The notes below the pieces were generated by a model, which worked only from the letters and a program-made list of their open reading frames with translations, ran no database searches and was not told the DNA's origin. This document shows positions 60,126-64,000 of a stretch of DNA of 64,000 nucleotides, in pieces; position 1 is the first letter of the stretch; every line of letters begins with the position of its first letter. The stretch spans positions 40,722,969 to 40,786,968 of the forward strand of contig CM038468.1 in assembly GCA_021464415.1 (NCBI GenBank). The letters are read 5' to 3'. The DNA comes from Lonicera japonica. Taxonomy: Eukaryota; Streptophyta; Magnoliopsida; Dipsacales; Caprifoliaceae. The translations under genes were made by a program, and so were the position numbers.

Positions 60126-61019
60126 GTGTCCCAATTTTTCCCCTTTTTTACACTTTGCGATTGGACGAGAGATGGGAACTTTGACTCGGTAATAGTACAT
60201 GATAGACCAACTAACTCTTTAATTTATATCAAAGAAGGAACTTTGAAAGAGAAAGAGGAACAAAATAATGAAAAGGAAAACTTTCTACTGATGCCAATTA
60301 GTTTTGCGTGGGTATTTGAAACGCGTATAGTAAAAAATTTAGTCAATCTCAATTTTATTATATACAAATGTTATAGAATAATTTAATTTTATCATACATA
60401 TATATAATGGAATAATGTCTTATCCTACTTTTTTTTAATAATTACATGTTCTCCTAGAATAAATATATCATACTTATCCTACCTATATTATTCATTATGG
60501 ATGCTTTAAAAGAGTTGCCAATATCCCAAAAATTGAACGGTCTAGATCTTATGGTCCATATCATAATATTATTATAATTATTAGACTTGACAAGTTATCG
60601 CTCTGAATTCAACTCTAAGATCGAGTGAAAACTCTTTGGATTGAACCTTAGTGATTGCAAATAAATTATAGGGTTAGCAGTAAGTGTGGTCTAATCTCTT
60701 AATGATGATTGGTCAAGTGCGTAAAAACTAACCCAAAAACCATCTAGCATAAACTAAGTTTTTTTCTTTTTTTACTGTTGATATTACTCTTACTTGAGGA
60801 GCCGGATTCATGGAGTCCTGTATTTTATGGACTTGGTCTCAAATGGCCCAAAATATAAGCCTGCAAATTCAAGCTCAACTCAAAAGAACCTAAAATTAGG
60901 TGAAATATACAAATATATATATAATATATATATTTATTACATACACAAATCGAAAAATCTATCCATCCATTATTCACTTTTTTAGATATACCCATCGTAT
61001 TTTCTCTTTGTTCCCAGAT
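60126..61019 (+). other. Spacer and probable promoter of the cyclin T gene
   Basis: AT-rich, with TA runs near 60912-60935. No defined core promoter element could be fixed. Confidence 0.4.
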
Positions 61020-61144
61020 TTCCTTTTCTTCTCTCGTAAACTTCATCCGCAAACCCTAGTTACTACCTTCAAATTTATTTCGTCATTTCTGTTACACAAC
61101 GATCGACTACGGATTCACCGGATCTCGTTCCTCTTCAGATCAAG
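61020..61144 (+). other. Probable non-coding first exon of the cyclin T gene
   Basis: A pyrimidine-rich, GC-richer stretch (TTCCTTTTCTTCTCTCG...CTCGTTCCTCTTCAGATCAAG) ends in a good donor AG/GTAATT at 61145. The next acceptor (GATCAACAG at 62110) lies five bases before the start codon. A long intron in the leader is common in plant regulatory genes. The 5' limit is a guess. Confidence 0.5.
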
Positions 61145-62115
61145 GTAATTACTGGAAACATTTCATCTTATTTTTTTTAAGTTAAAAAGTTGCTACGGAA
61201 TTTACACGTTGTATGGATTGTTAAAGGTTATATTTTTGTAACCTGGTTTGGATTTTCGGGCTGTTTGGTTGTTAGAAAATTTGGATTAGTCAATTCTTCA
61301 TTTACGGGATTTTTACTGCGTTGCTGTTGATGTTTTAGATCCGGAGGGAGAAGAAGGTGTCAGGTTTCTTTTTTGTTGGAAAAGTTGTTAGATTTCTACG
61401 ATCTAGAGTTTTTTTTAGTTGAATTTTTGTGATATAGGGTGGGTGATGGGGGGAAAAAAGGTTGAATTGTTGTGATCTCTCTGGTAGATGGTTAGGAATA
61501 AAGATGTCAAAGAGTTTAAAATGTTCTTTTGCCTTTTATTTTAACCTATAGTTGGGCATATTTATAGTTTAATGTATCATATGAATATGCATGTGATGTG
61601 AGATTCAAGTAAATATGAATGCAGTGAAGGAATTAGCATATTCTGCATTGTCATATGAATATTCATGTGCTAGAGAATTCTTTCTTCTTACAATTTACTG
61701 TTGTATTGCGATTCTTTTCTTTTGGTTGTGAACCGAATTCTTCAATACAAGTTTTGTTTCTGTTTGTAGATTGAGAGTAAGCAATGGTTGGAATAGAATG
61801 ATAAGTGGGTCAACTCTGATGATTTTTAGTATAAATATGTTAAGAGTAGTTTTAATTACGCTTCCAGGATTTTGTTGGAGAATGCAACTTTCTCGGTGCT
61901 TGGTAGTCTTTCTGGTTTGGGCTAGCCTACCTTTCACGGGTGAAAATTTCTATTGAAGACTAAGACAAAGACTATATATTTATTGATATGATAGTATTGG
62001 TGTGTTGAAAGGGTTGCTAGTGTGCATTGTTAGTCCTGGTCTGTTTACAGAAAGATATTTTCATGATTAACTGCCTAACTATTTCTTTTTTTTTTCTGGA
62101 TGATCAACAGGTACC

Positions 62116-63357
62116 ATGTCTCGTGCACGGACTTACAATTCACAAGGTGTTCCTCCTCGTGGACACTATAGGTCATCTTTTAGCAGCAACCACTCAACAA
62201 TAACTAACAGCACCACTAATTCCACCACCAACTATCATGCCAATGATAACCATATGAGAAACTACAGAGAATTTCATGTGTTTTCAAGAAAAACTTGGGA
62301 ACATAATTACCTTTTTAATCACGTTAACACTGAAATCGAGCCCTCTTTGAAACGGAGAAAATTTTCTGGTTCTGCTTGGGAAAGCAGTGGGAGAAACTAT
62401 AATCAACCTCGCACCTACGAAAATGCCTTATCGTGCACCTACGAAAATGCCTTACCTTGCTCATTTGAAAATGCCTTACCTCGCGCGTATGAAAATGCCT
62501 TGTCAATATGTAGCAACGGTTCAAGCCTTCCAGCCACTACTAGAAATGATGCCAATGACTACACATCTACAACCTGTAAGCGCGACCGCTCAAAGTTTGA
62601 GGATGATGAGGTGATCTTTATGTCGAGGGATGAGATTGAGAGGTGCTCTCCTTCGAGGAAAGATGGTATTAATGCGCTGCATGAAACACATTTGCGGTAC
62701 ACATACTGTGGTTTCCTTCAGAATCTTGGAGTTCGGCTTGAACTGTAAGCACTTTATTTTGCAGCCATATATATATACGCACATGTATACTAGTGGTAAT
62801 CTCTGCCAAAGGCACTACAGGTCTAATTTAGCCATTATGCATAAATTCATCTCAACTCTTAAAAAATCGTCTTGCATCTAGCCGTCCAATGTTTCCTCCC
62901 TTGTACATTTTTGCAAAGACCAGTTCTCCCTTATTATATTTACGCGCACACACATATATAGGCATGTATATATATGGCATATCCTGAAACAGCTACTGCA
63001 CCCCTAGACATCACTTGTCTTCATGTGATATCTTTGTGTTAGAATTTGCATTAAATAATTTAGCAACAGGAGTTATATTCCACTTAATTCCCTTTTACAA
63101 CCTCGCAATTTCTTTTTAAAATCATGTATTTTTGACCGAATGGACCAACTATTAAACCAATGAGGCCACCTTGCTAGGTTAATGTGGGGTTTGGTTTTGT
63201 TAATTATGATTAGCAGTCGTTTATTTGAGTATTTCTTCTTCTTGTAATGTGTTCTGTTGATGGGTTTGCTTGCAGGCCACAAACTACTATTGGCACTGCC
63301 ATGGTTCTGTGTCATCGCTTTTTTGTTCGGCGTTCGCATGCTTGCCATGATAGATTT
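62116..63357 (+). CDS. Cyclin T, CYCT1-3-like (5' part; continues past the window)
   Basis: Coding exons 62116-62744 and 63276-63357 join in frame (CT/G, Leu). The second ends in phase at a GTAAGT donor, so the gene runs on. The product starts MSRARTYNSQG and has a long polar N-terminus rich in Asn, Ser and Thr, SLKRRKFSGSAWE (residues 76-88), four octapeptide repeats (99-130) and SCKRDRS-like TTCKRDRS. The start of the cyclin box follows: MSRDEIERCSPSRKDGINAL, ETHLRYTYCGFLQNLG, PQTTIGTAMVLCHRFFVRRS and HACHDRF. These are hallmarks of plant cyclin T, the partner of CDKC in P-TEFb, which phosphorylates the Pol II tail to release elongation in the nucleus. The N-terminus of about 165 residues and the wording fit the CYCT1-3 group. 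The ATG was chosen because it follows the acceptor by five bases. Confidence 0.9.
62410..62505 (+). repeat. Coding minisatellite: four 24-bp units in cyclin T
   Basis: Units 62410-62433, 62434-62457, 62458-62481 and 62482-62505 encode RTYENALS, CTYENALP, CSFENALP and RAYENALS. The core GAAAATGCCTT is identical in all four. The length is a multiple of three, so the frame is kept. Confidence 0.95.
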
Positions 63358-64000
63358 GTAAGTATCTATTTTCCCTGTACCTAAAATTTGCAGACCCCCC
63401 CGGCCCGACCCCCCCGTTGGAAAAAAATTTGAATACATGTGTCCTATAATTATTTCCGGGTGTCCACAATTTGAATATGCAATTCTTGTTTGGACATGTG
63501 CTAGACACACCTTGGATACTCCGAAACTTATACTATGTTTACAAAATACATATATAAATTGGAAATAGATATTCCTACTAGAAGAAACCACTTGTTTATA
63601 CTAAGAAAAAGTAAGATGAAGTTTGGTGGTGTTGAAGGAATCCGTGTGAGAAGGGACGATTAATCATCTTACTTGCCTTTATATAATAATATTCTGCATG
63701 TCATAAACTTGCCCATTTAAAACTTACACATTTACATACACATATGCCTTACTAAAATTATCTTTTATATTCATATAAAAAATAAATAAATAAGTTATCT
63801 TTTGTATTATATTAGTGTGTATTGATTATATTAATGATTTAGTTGCAATACTTATCACGGATATAAATTTAAATGTAGTTTTCAAAATAAATTTGTTCGA
63901 AGTTTACGAAAGTAATTCTTGCTTGTATTCTAATTGTAATATCGTAATGCCCCAATGTGCCTGTATCCTACATGCATTTGTCGCGTATCGGCCTGGTTGT
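63358..64000 (+). other. Intron of the cyclin T gene (incomplete)
   Basis: It starts with the GTAAGT donor. It includes a C-rich tract (CCCCCCCGGCCCGACCCCCC, 63395-63414) and AT-rich sequence to the window end. No further exon was seen. Confidence 0.6.

Noticed and set aside
63073..63591. 172-codon minus-strand frame
   Set aside because: It lies across a cyclin T coding exon and its introns on the opposite strand; no domain.

Overview
The window looks like a piece of an AT-rich eudicot nuclear genome. The evidence is intron-containing plant genes (a malectin/LRR protein, two MAKR-type proteins, a cyclin T), large AT-rich intergenic spaces, and plant transposons (Tourist-like MITEs, Mutator-like elements, a Cassandra TRIM element, a Tat/Ogre-type LTR, LINE tails, a small Helitron). 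The species cannot be named from sequence alone.

Genes. (1) 558-3616, plus strand: the 3' part of a secreted or membrane-anchored malectin-like plus leucine-rich-repeat protein without a kinase, similar in layout to Arabidopsis At1g25570; its 5' exons lie before the window. (2) 6321-6977, minus: an intronless 218-residue serine-rich protein with a MAKR-like FEF...ADELF...GKLLP signature. (3) 42981-43916, minus: an intronless 311-residue membrane-associated kinase regulator (MAKR1/BKI1 type), a family that binds receptor kinases such as BRI1. (4) 62116-63357 and on past the end, plus: a cyclin T of the CYCT1-3 type with a non-coding first exon near 61.1 kb. (5) 57.1-59.8 kb, minus: traces of an intron-containing gene I do not recognise. 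Genes 1-3 all point to receptor-kinase signalling at the plasma membrane, but nothing shows that they act together.

Mobile DNA fills much of the rest. 8.8-18.1 kb is MITE-rich, with two hairpin-array elements (12.2 and 13.6-14.7 kb), a small Helitron and a 536-bp Tourist-like element. 19.8-21.0 kb is a solo LTR whose promoter region carries nine copies of a 12-bp CpG palindrome. 22.55-29.39 kb is a degenerate 6.8-kb Mutator-like element with a perfect 9-bp target duplication. It holds a dead transposase, a second dead zinc-finger ORF that still has a TATA box, a Copia-like LTR remnant and a young, complete Cassandra element. 30.1-31.0 kb is a short MULE with long inverted repeats. 33.8-35.9 kb is a chain of five MITEs from three families. 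45.6-45.8 kb is a Cassandra solo LTR that has lost its 5S promoter. 47.6-48.3 kb is a possible solo LTR. 49.0-50.3 kb is a MULE carrying a LINE RNase H fragment. 55.9-56.5 kb is a 5'-truncated LINE. The stretches 36-43 kb and 51-56 kb are AT-rich and show no convincing gene.

The most unusual signal is a family of hairpin arrays at three loci (12.23-12.37, 14.09-14.30 and 42.09-42.21 kb). Imperfect 21-23-bp hairpins of the form ACTCGGT...ACCGAGT recur at a mostly exact 34-bp pitch. In the best copy two three-hairpin arms face each other as a larger palindrome inside an element with 9-bp target duplications.
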